Positions 1 through 11,274 of a stretch of 64,000 nucleotides of DNA are shown here, piece by piece. The notes under the pieces are model-generated. The model saw only the letters and a list, made by a program, of their open reading frames with translations, was not told the origin of the DNA and searched no databases. Both the position numbers and the translations under genes were made by a program. This DNA is from Pseudomonas syringae CC1557 (GTDB lineage: Bacteria > Pseudomonadota > Gammaproteobacteria > Pseudomonadales > Pseudomonadaceae): positions 3,659,501 to 3,723,500 of the forward strand of contig NZ_CP007014.1 in NCBI RefSeq assembly GCF_000452705.1, given 5' to 3'. Numbering within the stretch: position 1 is the stretch's first letter; each line of letters begins with the position of its first letter.

Positions 1-95
1 AGAAAAACCCTTACACACCAGTGCCTATGTCCAATCCGGGCATGGTGCTTGATCCTGAAGCGCGACGCAATGCGAGGGGGTACGCCGCCAGGCCC

Positions 96-812
96 TCAGG
101 CCTTGGCGACCGCAGGTGTGCCGGAGCTGCTTTTGGTCCGCGGCCTGAGCTGGGCGGCGATCATGCCAGGATCGGTGACGCCGGTGTCGGCACGCATGCC
201 GGCAGCCAGAAACGGGACCATCAGGCGCATAACCTGTTCGATCGAGGTGTTGACGCCAAAGTCGGTCTCGGCAATCGCTCGCAAGGCCTTGATGCCAGAC
301 ATGCTGAACGCTGCCGCGCCGAGCATGAAATGCACACGCCAGAACAGCTCGATGGGCGGGATACGAGGGGCGGCTTCGTTGACCAGCGTCATGTAGCGAC
401 GAAACACCTTGCCGTACATGTCTTCCAGATAGCGACGCAAGTGCCCCTGGCTCTGGCTGAATGCCAGTCCCAGCAAACGCATAAAAATCGACAGATCATT
501 GTTGCTGCGCGGCTGCACAACCAGCGCCTGCTCGACAAGGATTTCCAGCAGCTCTTCGAGACTCGGCTTGTGCTCGGGCCTGGCCTGACGACGCTCCAGC
601 TCGCGGTCGAGGCTGATGCAGAACGGACCGAGAAAGCGTGAGAAAACCGCCTGGATGAGCGCCTTTTTCGAGCCGAAGTGATAATTCACCGCAGCCAGAT
701 TGACCGAAGCCTTGCTGGTGATGAGACGCAAGGAAGTTTCAGCGAAACCTTTCTCTGCGAACAGCTGTTCTGCAGCATCAAGAATGCGTTCAACGGTTTC
801 CGACTGGGCCAT
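96..812 (-). CDS. psrA: TetR-family fatty-acid-responsive regulator PsrA
   Basis: A 238-residue TetR-type repressor. The N-terminal helix-turn-helix spans about residues 8-55 and ends in the typical NYHFGSKKAL segment; the rest is the helical ligand domain. In Pseudomonas, PsrA binds long-chain fatty acids, represses its own gene and beta-oxidation genes, and activates rpoS (family knowledge). The assignment rests on the sequence and on the neighbour lexA, which is divergent here as in P. aeruginosa. The ATG at 812 lies 15 bases from an exact PsrA-type palindrome (827-840), which fits autoregulation. The fadBA operon, a known kind of target, lies 6 kb away. The first 95 bases of the window lie beyond its stop codon and hold nothing I recognise. 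Confidence 0.93.
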   Translation of the reverse strand: MAQSETVERILDAAEQLFAEKGFAETSLRLITSKASVNLAAVNYHFGSKKALIQAVFSRFLGPFCISLDRELERRQARPEHKPSLEELLEILVEQALVVQPRSNNDLSIFMRLLGLAFSQSQGHLRRYLEDMYGKVFRRYMTLVNEAAPRIPPIELFWRVHFMLGAAAFSMSGIKALRAIAETDFGVNTSIEQVMRLMVPFLAAGMRADTGVTDPGMIAAQLRPRTKSSSGTPAVAKA

Positions 813-826
813 GGCTCTCTGCCTAA

Positions 827-840
827 CAAACGAACGTTTG
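827..840. promoter_or_regulatory. PsrA operator upstream of psrA
   Basis: CAAACGAACGTTTG matches the published PsrA consensus [G/C]AAAC-N2-4-GTTT[G/C] exactly, with a 4-base spacer. It lies just upstream of the psrA start, the expected position for autorepression. Confidence 0.8.
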
Positions 841-1007
841 AAACATACGTATCAGGCAGCCCGCTTGTCAAGCAGGCCCGTTCATTTTATGGCTGAACAG
901 TCACAAACACAGGTGTTGAATGATGGAATGCAACTGAAAGCAGCTTCCTTATACGCACTTTGGCGCACGCATCTGCAACCACTCGGCGGTGAAACTGAAA
1001 TGGATGA

Positions 1008-1035
1008 TTGCCAATGGGCTTTCACTGTATATAAT
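1008..1035 (+). promoter_or_regulatory. lexA sigma-70 promoter
   Basis: TTGCCA at 1008-1013 and TATAAT at 1030-1035 are separated by 16 bases, a good sigma-70 promoter. The -10 lies inside the first LexA box, so bound LexA would block polymerase directly. Confidence 0.7.
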
Positions 1036-1040
1036 CCCAG
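1025..1040. promoter_or_regulatory. LexA box 1
   Basis: CTGTATATAATCCCAG fits the CTG-N10-CAG LexA operator. It covers the -10 element of the lexA promoter. Confidence 0.85.
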
Positions 1041-1043
1041 TCA

Positions 1044-1059
1044 CTGTATAAAAAGCCAG
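1044..1059. promoter_or_regulatory. LexA box 2
   Basis: CTGTATAAAAAGCCAG is a second CTG-N10-CAG operator, 19 bases from box 1 (nearly two helical turns), ending 11 bases before the lexA start codon. Tandem boxes suggest tight, cooperative autorepression of lexA-sulA. Confidence 0.85.
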
Positions 1060-1070
1060 AGCGCCCCCTC

Positions 1071-1679
1071 ATGATCAAACTGACGCCACGCCAGGCTGAA
1101 ATCCTGGGTTTCATCAAACGCTGCCTCGAAGACAACGGCTTCCCGCCGACACGCGCGGAAATTGCTCAGGAACTGGGGTTCAAATCACCCAACGCAGCGG
1201 AAGAACACCTCAAGGCACTGGCTCGCAAGGGCGCCATCGAAATGACCCCAGGGGCCTCACGCGGTATCCGCATCCCTGGCTTCGAAGCCCGTGCCGACGA
1301 AAGCAGCCTGCCGGTCATCGGCCGTGTCGCTGCCGGTGCGCCGATTCTGGCTCAGCAGCACATAGAAGAGTCCTGCAACATCAACCCGGCCTTCTTTCAC
1401 CCAAGCGCCAACTACCTGCTGCGCGTTCACGGCATGAGCATGAAGGACGTCGGTATTCTGGATGGCGACCTGCTGGCCGTGCACACCACCCGTGAGGCAC
1501 GCAACGGCCAGATTGTAGTGGCCCGCATTGGTGACGAAGTGACCGTCAAGCGCTTCAAACGGGAAGGCAGCAAGGTCTGGCTGCTGGCTGAAAACCCTGA
1601 TTTCGCACCCATCGAGGTGGATCTCAAGGATCAGGAACTGGTGATCGAAGGTTTGAGCGTCGGCGTCATTCGCCGCTAA
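1071..1679 (+). CDS. lexA: SOS repressor LexA
   Basis: A 202-residue LexA, normal length. Residues 1-66 are the winged helix-turn-helix. The self-cleavage site Ala88-Gly89 lies in RVAAGAP. The catalytic dyad is Ser123 (HGMSMKD) and Lys160 (VTVKRF). LexA represses DNA-damage genes until RecA filaments trigger its autocleavage. It starts 11 bases after two LexA boxes and is followed after 10 bases by sulA, so the two form an SOS operon. Confidence 0.97.
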   Translation: MIKLTPRQAEILGFIKRCLEDNGFPPTRAEIAQELGFKSPNAAEEHLKALARKGAIEMTPGASRGIRIPGFEARADESSLPVIGRVAAGAPILAQQHIEESCNINPAFFHPSANYLLRVHGMSMKDVGILDGDLLAVHTTREARNGQIVVARIGDEVTVKRFKREGSKVWLLAENPDFAPIEVDLKDQELVIEGLSVGVIRR

Positions 1680-1689
1680 AGGAGACGTT

Positions 1690-2160
1690 ATGCAGTTCCA
1701 TCAAGCACCGCATTCGCAATTGCCATTATTCGAGGCGTTTATGGCTCAGCCCATCGCCCCGATGCTTGCAGACGCAGTCGAAACACCCTGGAGCAACGAG
1801 CCAGAAGTTTTCAGTGAGCTGTCTTTGCGCGGTGCAGCCGGGAACTGCCTCAATCTTCTGGCGCCCATCCTCAGAGATTTGAGTGAAGAGACAGACGCTC
1901 GCTGGCTGACCCTGATCGCGCCGCCCTCAAGCCTCACACAGACCTGGCTGCGTGATGCAGGGCTGAACCGGGAGCGAATCCTGCTGCTTCAGCCGCGTGG
2001 CACACAAAGCGTGCTGGAGCTGACTCGCGAAGCGCTCAGACTTGGCAGGAGTCATACGGTGGTGAGCTGGATCAACCCGCTTGGCACGGCAGCGCGTCAG
2101 CAATTGATCAATGCAGCTAAAATCGGGGAAGCTCAAAGCCTGAACATCCGACTGGGCTGA
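1690..2160 (+). CDS. sulA: SOS cell-division inhibitor SulA
   Basis: A 156-residue protein matching Pseudomonas SulA in position and sequence (segments LTLIAPPSSLTQTWLRDAGL and VVSWINPLG). In the family, SulA binds FtsZ in the cytoplasm and halts septation after DNA damage. Its ribosome site AAAGGAGA overlaps the lexA stop codon, which indicates co-transcription and probably translational coupling. It has no LexA box of its own, so control comes from the two boxes before lexA. Confidence 0.9.
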   Translation: MQFHQAPHSQLPLFEAFMAQPIAPMLADAVETPWSNEPEVFSELSLRGAAGNCLNLLAPILRDLSEETDARWLTLIAPPSSLTQTWLRDAGLNRERILLLQPRGTQSVLELTREALRLGRSHTVVSWINPLGTAARQQLINAAKIGEAQSLNIRLG

Positions 2161-2182
2161 GGGCCCGGTCATCGCAGTGTGT

Positions 2183-2416
2183 TCAGTGCAAGACGTGTGG
2201 AACGTCATCTTTCTCGATTTCACCTTCAGCCAGGCGTCCAGCCATTTGCACGCCCACGCTCAGCATGGCCTTGGCAACTTCAACATGCTGACCTTGCATG
2301 AACGCCTTGGCGTCAGCCGAAAAATCCAGCGTGACCAGCGAACCTTCGTCGTCAGCGCGACGCAGTTCGATACGGCCGTCCGGCAATTCGACAATTTCAA
2401 GAAAAGAGGTAGGCAT
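2183..2416 (-). CDS. small conserved protein (PA3009-like)
   Basis: A 77-residue protein of unknown function, conserved between sulA and topA in Pseudomonas. The N-terminal part reads as a short beta-rich segment (FLEIVELPDGRIELRR), followed by a helical stretch (residues 35-60) and an acidic tail. It is read in the same direction as topA and the gene at 2481-3002, and converges on sulA with a 22-base gap. GGAG lies about 13 bases before the start. I cannot assign a function. Confidence 0.75.
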   Translation of the reverse strand: MPTSFLEIVELPDGRIELRRADDEGSLVTLDFSADAKAFMQGQHVEVAKAMLSVGVQMAGRLAEGEIEKDDVPHVLH

Positions 2417-2480
2417 TGTTACTGTTACTCCGCAATAGGCGGGCAGTGTAACAGCCTGCCAGCCTGTACTTCATGGGTTT

Positions 2481-3002
2481 TCAGCACTCGCTCAAGCCTT
2501 CGCGAAAGCGAATCGCCAACCCTTTCAACTGTTGGCGCCAACTTTCCAGCTCTTCACGTCCCAGTTCAGACTCCGGCTCGTCGTCCAGGTTCACCGCCAG
2601 AATCATTGGCTGGGTAACATCACCTTTTGGCTTTCTGGGTGCTCGCGGCGGCTCGAACAGCGCGTTGTAGGCTGCAATCAATTGCGCCAACCAGGTATGA
2701 CGATGCTGGGCAAGCTCGACCAGCTCCGCCAGTTCAGGAATCGCCAGGCTGTTCAGCACGTCTTGTGTCAATACGTCTTCAGCGCGACGTGCGTTCGCCT
2801 GAGGCAGACGATAGAACCCGGCGATTTCATGGCACAGACCCAGCAACGCACCGTACAGGTGAAACAGCGCCGATTCACGCTCGGCCTGTAGCAGCGCCGG
2901 AGAGTTAACCACCTGCCCCTGCTCTGCCCTGCCCAGCGCTTCAAGCGCGAGCCCTGCGAAATAGATCTTCTGGTTGGTACGGGTATAGAGTTCACGAGCC
3001 AT
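2481..3002 (-). CDS. conserved hypothetical protein, PA3010-like
   Basis: A 173-residue protein without a signal peptide or membrane segment; helical for most of its length, with a proline- and acid-rich region near residues 115-140. The ATG at 3002 (MARELYTRTN) is chosen because GGAG sits at proper spacing before it; the longer open frame reaches back into topA. It lies 121 bases downstream of the topA stop on the same strand and is probably read with it. It is conserved next to topA in Pseudomonas, but its role is unknown to me. Confidence 0.78.
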   Translation of the reverse strand: MARELYTRTNQKIYFAGLALEALGRAEQGQVVNSPALLQAERESALFHLYGALLGLCHEIAGFYRLPQANARRAEDVLTQDVLNSLAIPELAELVELAQHRHTWLAQLIAAYNALFEPPRAPRKPKGDVTQPMILAVNLDDEPESELGREELESWRQQLKGLAIRFREGLSEC

Positions 3003-3123
3003 GGCGATACGCTCCATAACGATGGGATAAGACCAGCATAGCCGGTGCCATCGTGATCCAGGCACGGCACTGACCAGCCGCACTGAAACCGGCTTCCGGC
3101 ACCGTAGCGCCGGAAACCTGACA

Positions 3124-5736
3124 TCAACGCTTGTCTTCGACCTTCCAGGCGCTGCCGTCGTAGAACGCACGCCAGCCGGTAGGTTTACCTTCCACTTCAG
3201 TCTGGACGTATTGCTCTTTGGTCTTGCGACTGTAGCGGATGACGGTCGGGCGACCATCAGGGTCTTTCTTCGGTGCTTCGCAGAGGAAATGATACTTGGG
3301 ATCGATTTCATCCTTGTGCGGGGCGATCTCCATGACCAGCGGCGCACGGGTTTCGCGGTTTTTCGGGAACTGGCTGGCAGCCAGGAACAGGCCCGAAGCG
3401 CCGTCACGCAGGATGTAGGTGTCGTCGACCTTGTCGCATTTGAGCTCTGGCATCTTCACCGGGTCCATCTTCGGTGGTGCCGCATCACCGCTTTTGAGCA
3501 GCTTGCGAGTGTTCTTGCACTCCGCGTTGGTGCAGCCGAAGAACTTGCCGAAACGGCCGGTCTTGAGCTGCATCTCGCTGCCGCACTTGTCACACTCAAG
3601 GCTCGGGCCTTCATAGCCCTTGATGCGATAAGTCCCTTCTTCGATCTCGTAGCCAGTGCAATCAGGGTTGTTACCGCAGATATGCAGCTTGTGCTTCTCG
3701 TCGAGCAGGTAAGCATCCATCGCCGTGCTGCAGATCGGGCAGCGATGCTTGCCGCGCAGTACTCGCGACTCGGATTCACCCTCATCGTCGTCGGCAATCT
3801 CGTCGCCAGGCGTCAGGTTAACCGTCGCCTTGCAACGCTCTTTAGGCGGCAGGCTGTAGCCGGAGCAACCGAGGAACACACCTGTCGAGGCGGTACGGAT
3901 CTGCATCGGACGACCGCACACCTTGCACGGGATGTCGGTCATCACTGGCTGATTGGCACGCATGCCGCTGTCCGGCGCTTCGGCCACTTCCAGCTTCTTG
4001 CGGAAATCGCCGTAGAACTCGTCGAGTACGTTTTTCCAGTCGCGCTGACCTTTGGCCACGTCGTCGAGGTTTTCTTCCATTCCGGCGGTAAAGCCGTAGT
4101 CCATCAGGTTGGAGAAGCTCTCGGACAGGCGACCGGTAACGATGTCGCCCATCTTCTCCGAGTAGAAGCGGCGGTTATGCAGCGCCACGTAGCCACGGTC
4201 CTGAATGGTCGAAATGATCGCTGCATAGGTCGACGGGCGACCGATACCGCGTTTTTCCATTTCCTTGACCAGGCTCGCTTCCGAGTAACGCGCAGGCGGC
4301 TTGGTGAAGTGCTGGCTCGGATCGAGCGTATTCAGCTTCAGTACCTCGCCCTGCGCCATGTCCGGCAGCACGTCGTCATCGCCAGGCTTGGCCATCTGCG
4401 GCAGCGCACGGGTGTAACCGTCGAACTTCAGGATGCGACCTTTGGCACGCAATTCGAAGTCGCTGGCTGCAACGGTGACGGTGGTCGACAGGTATTGTGC
4501 CGGCAGCATCTGACAGGCCACGAACTGACGCCAGATGAGTTCGTAAAGGCGCTCGGCGTCACGCTCCATACCGGTCAGCTTGGACGGGTGAGTGTTGACG
4601 TCGGAAGGTCGGATCGCTTCGTGCGCCTCTTGCGCGCCTTCCTTGCTGCTGTAGACGTTCGGCGCTTCCGGCAGGTACTTCTTGCCGAATTCGCTTTCGA
4701 TGTAGTCGCGCGCCATGCTGACTGCGTCGCTCGACAGATTGGTCGAGTCGGTACGCATGTAGGTGATGTAGCCCGCTTCGTACAAGCGCTGAGCCATCAT
4801 CATGGTCTTTTTCACGCCGAAGCCAAGGCGGTTGCTGGCAGCCTGCTGCAAGGTCGACGTGATGAACGGAGCCGATGGTTTGCTGCTGGTCGGCTTGTCT
4901 TCACGCTTGACGATGCTATAGCTGGAAGTCTTGAGCTTTTCCAGGGCCGCCATGGCCTGGGCTTCGTTCAATGGCTTGAACGCTTCGCCCTTCTCTCTGG
5001 CGACTTCGAAGCGCACGTTGGCGCCCTTGGCCGTTCCCAGGTCAGCGTGGATTTCCCAGTACTCTTCGGGGTTGAAGGCGCGAATCTCACGCTCGCGTTC
5101 AACCACCAGCTTCACGGCGACCGATTGCACACGTCCGGCGGACAGACCACGGGCAACCTTCTGCCAGAGCAGTGGCGACACCATGTAGCCCACAACGCGG
5201 TCGAGGAAGCGACGCGCCTGCTGAGCGTTGACCCTTGCGATGTCCAGCTCGCCCGGTCGGGAAAATGCTTCCTGAATGGCTTTCTTGGTGATTTCGTTGA
5301 ACACCACGCGCTTGTAGCGGCTGTCATCCCCACCGATGGCTTCGCGCAGGTGCCAGGCAATGGCTTCCCCTTCGCGGTCCAAGTCCGTCGCGAGATAGAT
5401 GATGTCAGCATCCTTGGCGAGCTTGCGCAGCTCTTCGATGACCTTTTCCTTGCCTGGAAGGATCTCGTATTTGGCTTTCCAGCCGTGTTCCGGATCGACT
5501 CCCATACGCGAGACCAACTGGCGCTGAGCCTTTTCTTTCGGCGTCAGTACCGGGCCCTCGCCCGCAGCGGCCTTGCCACGCTTGGCGGCAGGATCTTTGG
5601 CAGCACTAGCCGAACCGCTGGTGGGCAGGTCTCGGATATGGCCGATACTCGACTTCACCACGTACTGGTTTCCCAAATACTTGTTGATGGTCTTGGCCTT
5701 AGCCGGGGATTCCACGATGACCAGCGATTTGCCCAT
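3124..5736 (-). CDS. topA: DNA topoisomerase I
   Basis: An 870-residue type IA topoisomerase that relaxes negative supercoils. The Toprim domain is N-terminal, with DLDREGE near residue 120. The catalytic tyrosine is Tyr326 in [11 protein letters not shown]. Three C-terminal four-cysteine zinc ribbons follow (CKVCG..., CPICS..., CDKCG...). Residues 40-75 carry a low-complexity Ala/Lys/Gly insertion in the Toprim domain, which I believe is seen in other Pseudomonas TopA proteins. A strong promoter with a TATATA -10 lies about 60-90 bases upstream, consistent with supercoiling-sensitive control. Two small co-directional genes follow. Confidence 0.97.
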   Translation of the reverse strand: MGKSLVIVESPAKAKTINKYLGNQYVVKSSIGHIRDLPTSGSASAAKDPAAKRGKAAAGEGPVLTPKEKAQRQLVSRMGVDPEHGWKAKYEILPGKEKVIEELRKLAKDADIIYLATDLDREGEAIAWHLREAIGGDDSRYKRVVFNEITKKAIQEAFSRPGELDIARVNAQQARRFLDRVVGYMVSPLLWQKVARGLSAGRVQSVAVKLVVEREREIRAFNPEEYWEIHADLGTAKGANVRFEVAREKGEAFKPLNEAQAMAALEKLKTSSYSIVKREDKPTSSKPSAPFITSTLQQAASNRLGFGVKKTMMMAQRLYEAGYITYMRTDSTNLSSDAVSMARDYIESEFGKKYLPEAPNVYSSKEGAQEAHEAIRPSDVNTHPSKLTGMERDAERLYELIWRQFVACQMLPAQYLSTTVTVAASDFELRAKGRILKFDGYTRALPQMAKPGDDDVLPDMAQGEVLKLNTLDPSQHFTKPPARYSEASLVKEMEKRGIGRPSTYAAIISTIQDRGYVALHNRRFYSEKMGDIVTGRLSESFSNLMDYGFTAGMEENLDDVAKGQRDWKNVLDEFYGDFRKKLEVAEAPDSGMRANQPVMTDIPCKVCGRPMQIRTASTGVFLGCSGYSLPPKERCKATVNLTPGDEIADDDEGESESRVLRGKHRCPICSTAMDAYLLDEKHKLHICGNNPDCTGYEIEEGTYRIKGYEGPSLECDKCGSEMQLKTGRFGKFFGCTNAECKNTRKLLKSGDAAPPKMDPVKMPELKCDKVDDTYILRDGASGLFLAASQFPKNRETRAPLVMEIAPHKDEIDPKYHFLCEAPKKDPDGRPTVIRYSRKTKEQYVQTEVEGKPTGWRAFYDGSAWKVEDKR

Positions 5737-5795
5737 GGATCAGAAAATTCCTGAATACTAGATGAAAGACAGTGAGGAGCTTGTAAAGGCCACGC

Positions 5796-5824
5796 TATAT
5801 ATAGTGGCTACAAGGTGAGGTCAA
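5796..5824 (-). promoter_or_regulatory. topA promoter
   Basis: On the minus strand TTGACC (5824-5819) is followed after exactly 17 bases by TATATA (5801-5796), close to the sigma-70 consensus. The -10 sits in a symmetric segment, GCCAC-GCTATATATA-GTGGC (5789-5808). An AT-only -10 flanked by a GC-rich inverted repeat would be sensitive to supercoiling. Confidence 0.65.
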
Positions 5825-5849
5825 GCACAGCCTGTTGTGCCATTCCGTC

Positions 5850-6086
5850 TCACGTTCGGGAAAACAGGCTCGGTTCGGCCTCAACCAAAGCAAAGCGCGG
5901 GACGTGCTCCCCGTCAACCTCGACCGACTCGAGAAACATGTTCAAGGGGCGCACCCACATGCCGAAATCACCGTACAAAGCCTGATAGAACACAACTTCT
6001 TCTCCGGTCTCGGAATGCCTGGCAACACTGAAAACCCGATACTGCGGGCCTTTATAGTGGCGATAAAGCCCTGGTTGCAATCGCAT
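5850..6086 (-). CDS. DUF1653-type small protein
   Basis: A 78-residue protein starting MRLQPGLYRHYKGPQYRV, the hallmark of the DUF1653 family (short beta-barrel-like proteins with the conserved G-Y-H-K-G-Y pattern). The start at 6086 is preferred over an ATG nine codons upstream because GAGGAC lies eight bases before it. The gene sits alone between the fadA terminator and the topA promoter, all on the minus strand. Function unknown; the same gene occupies this place in P. aeruginosa (PA3012). Confidence 0.8.
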   Translation of the reverse strand: MRLQPGLYRHYKGPQYRVFSVARHSETGEEVVFYQALYGDFGMWVRPLNMFLESVEVDGEHVPRFALVEAEPSLFSRT

Positions 6087-6137
6087 GCTGCCGTCCTCTT
6101 GTAACACGTTCAAAACATTTGGTTAAAAAACTGTTTT

Positions 6138-6175
6138 TTCCAAAAAACAAAAGCCGGGGCACAAAGCCCCGGCTT
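6138..6175 (-). terminator. fadA Rho-independent terminator
   Basis: Arms AAGCCGGGGC (6151-6160) and GCCCCGGCTT (6166-6175) pair perfectly around a 5-base loop. Read on the minus strand the hairpin is followed by TTTTGTTTTTT, a classic terminator just past the fadA stop codon. Confidence 0.88.
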
Positions 6176-6191
6176 GCATCACGCTCGGGAA

Positions 6192-9537
<3,346 letters not shown>

Positions 9538-10002
9538 CAACTGATCTCCACGATATGGAAGCTGAACAATACTCGCCGAACGTTAACGTTCGACGAGGCT
9601 ACGACGTCGCCGTCGATGAACACGCCAAATCACACGTATACCCGTTGCGACGTGGTAGCCAGGATTCTGTAAGAGCCGTCTGGCGACCAAACGCTCATTT
9701 CATACGCCCGTTTGATTTGGGTACGCACACCATCGGGCAAAACCGGACGATTGTCAATTCGACAGAACACTCAGAAAATTACGTGTCTGACGCAAGGTGT
9801 GGGCGCTTCGTAATGATGCTCCCGACTGACTCCGATTCGCTATCATTCGCCGGAGTGATAGTGAATTCTCTGGCACAGTGCGCAGCGTTATGCGCCAGCG
9901 CTGATGAGCACGGCATGAATCAGCAAATGAAACTGAAAACGCACCACAAAGAAGCACCGGCAAAAAATATTTGCAGGAACCGCGACAAAAAGAAGCAAAG
10001 GG
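9538..10002. promoter_or_regulatory. fadBA upstream control region (non-coding)
   Basis: No convincing gene. Two symmetric elements stand out. CGAACGTTAACGTTCG (9577-9592) is a perfect 16-base palindrome 40 bases before fadB. CATACGCCCGTTTG (9701-9714) differs at one position from the PsrA consensus with the same 4-base spacer as the psrA box; CAAACGCTCATTTC (9688-9701) abuts it as a weaker copy. Fatty-acid control of fadBA by PsrA is known in P. aeruginosa; its use of these sites is inferred. Confidence 0.5.
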
Positions 10003-10164
10003 TCTAGAGTCACAAGACTGCGCCACAAGAGGCTCGCAATGCAGCTGATTTGCGGGTGCGCAACAGCGATGGCCGACATGGCAGCAATTAGCCTGTCGGC
10101 ACGCGACGAATTATCGGCCTGCCTGGCCAACCCCGGCCCGATGTTGTTATCGGGCTTTTTATTG
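10003..10164 (+). ncRNA. candidate small RNA between fadB and a membrane protein gene
   Basis: The + strand carries a strong intrinsic terminator (10136-10160) although both flanking genes are on the minus strand, so some + transcript must end here. Upstream, TCTAGAGT (10003-10010) resembles a stationary-phase (RpoS) -10 element, with no sigma-70 -35 at standard spacing. A transcript starting near 10015 would be about 145 nt. The frame through it has no stop before the terminator stem, so it does not look like a small protein gene. Its name and targets are unknown to me. Confidence 0.5.
10136..10160 (+). terminator. orphan intrinsic terminator
   Basis: GCCCGAT (10136-10142), six-base loop, ATCGGGC (10149-10155), then TTTTT. 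The T-run is on the + strand only, so it serves a + strand transcript. Confidence 0.82.
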
Positions 10165-10178
10165 CCTGCGATTCAGGC

Positions 10179-10616
10179 TCAGGCCAGCGCCTTGAGCACG
10201 GCATCGATGCACTGCAGGACTTCAGGCTCCCCCCTCTCCGCCCAGTACACCGCGATCATCTGCGGGTCGGCTTCGACCTTGAAGACATCAGCCGGTAGTG
10301 TGCGGAAATGGCTCAGCAGCTTCTCGTCTTCGCAGACTTCGCGCCAGCGATTGAGCCAAACGCCTGGCTCGATCTGCCAATACGCCCAGGCATCGGCATG
10401 CGACCCCAGACGCGGGCGATGGTACTGCGCGCAAGGGCTGGGCGGCTCCTTGGCGAGCCAGTGCGGCCACTCCTGCGGCGTCAATTGCATGCCCATGCCC
10501 ATGCGCCGCGCTTCCATGCGCAGCGCCATCCTGCCGTTCTGATGACGCGAAGGACGCAACCAGACCAGTGGACTCAACATGACACAAATGATTGACAGGA
10601 TTATCCAGACCGTCAT
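10179..10616 (-). CDS. hypothetical protein with one N-terminal membrane segment
   Basis: A 145-residue protein. Residues 1-20 (MTVWIILSIICVMLSPLVWL) form a membrane anchor, followed by a basic stretch (RPSRHQNGRMALRMEARR), so the remainder should lie in the cytoplasm. That part is rich in Trp and ends in a helical segment. The ATG at 10616 is chosen because it places the hydrophobic segment at the N-terminus; the longer frame adds an implausible Arg/Cys-rich extension. It is divergent from the stress protein gene and matches the position of PA3016. Function unknown. Confidence 0.72.
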   Translation of the reverse strand: MTVWIILSIICVMLSPLVWLRPSRHQNGRMALRMEARRMGMGMQLTPQEWPHWLAKEPPSPCAQYHRPRLGSHADAWAYWQIEPGVWLNRWREVCEDEKLLSHFRTLPADVFKVEADPQMIAVYWAERGEPEVLQCIDAVLKALA

Positions 10617-10759
10617 ATTTCTTGCCCCCGGTCTCTCGTCAGACCTTTCATAACATTTTTGAAAACAGTGACTTGCACAAGAAGCCGCTCTGGGGTCTGC
10701 CCAGATGCGCACGAAAGCGCCATACTCCCAGCATCGCAATTCTCCCGGAGGACACCTTC

Positions 10760-11206
10760 ATGCCGTATAAACACGTTCTGGTTGCCATTGACCTCACCGA
10801 TGAGTGTGACCCGGTCATCCGCCGCGCCAGCATGCTGGCAAAAACCAGCGGCGCGAAGTTGTCGATCGTGCACATCGTCGAGCCCATGGCCATGGCCTTC
10901 GGTGGCGACGTACCGATGGACCTTTCGCAACTGCAACAGCAGCAGTTCGATCAGGCCAAGGAAAAACTCAAGCAAGTGCAGGCCAAATACAAGGACCTGG
11001 AAGTTGACGAAGGCGAAAGCCATCTGGTCTACGGTCAGCCACGTCAGGAAATCCATCAACTGGCCAAGAACCAGGGCTGCGACGTAATCGTGGTCGGCAG
11101 CCATGGTCGTCACGGCCTGGCATTGCTGCTTGGCTCCACTGCCAACGATGTCGTGCATGGTGCGCCGTGCGATGTGCTGGCGGTACGCCTCAAGAAGCCT
11201 GAATGA
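10760..11206 (+). CDS. universal stress protein, UspA family
   Basis: A 148-residue single-domain Usp. The first strand is YKHVLVAIDLTDE. The nucleotide-binding signature G-x2-G-x9-G-S/T is present as GSHGRHGLALLLGSTANDVV near the C-terminus, so it belongs to the ATP-binding class. A Gln-rich helical segment (QLQQQQFDQ) lies around residue 55. GGAGGA precedes the ATG at 10760. Such proteins support survival in stress and anaerobiosis, but the specific role here cannot be read from sequence. It ends before a two-way terminator shared with uup. Confidence 0.9.
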   Translation: MPYKHVLVAIDLTDECDPVIRRASMLAKTSGAKLSIVHIVEPMAMAFGGDVPMDLSQLQQQQFDQAKEKLKQVQAKYKDLEVDEGESHLVYGQPRQEIHQLAKNQGCDVIVVGSHGRHGLALLLGSTANDVVHGAPCDVLAVRLKKPE

Positions 11207-11222
11207 CCTGATGCGGCAATAG

Positions 11223-11250
11223 CAAAAAGCCCGGTCACCCGGGCTTTTTT
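11223..11250. terminator. bidirectional terminator between usp and uup
   Basis: AGCCCGG (11228-11234) pairs with CCGGGCT (11239-11245). A-runs precede and T-runs follow, so it can end transcripts from both converging genes. Confidence 0.88.
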
Positions 11251-11274
11251 GCATCTCGTCGACGCCGTGAACGA

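Noticed and set aside
3211..5754. 847-codon open frame antisense to topA on the + strand
   Set aside because: Covers topA almost exactly, is rich in His/Arg/Val typical of antisense shadows in GC-rich DNA, and has no family match, while topA is unmistakable.
9681..9714. CAAAC ... GTTTG with a 17-base gap upstream of fadB as one large PsrA site
   Set aside because: The spacing does not fit the 2-4 base spacer of PsrA; reading it as two adjacent degenerate sites is better.
10039..10542. 167-codon frame on the + strand after the putative sRNA promoter
   Set aside because: Runs straight through an intrinsic terminator and then antisense to the 145-residue gene; not plausible as protein-coding.
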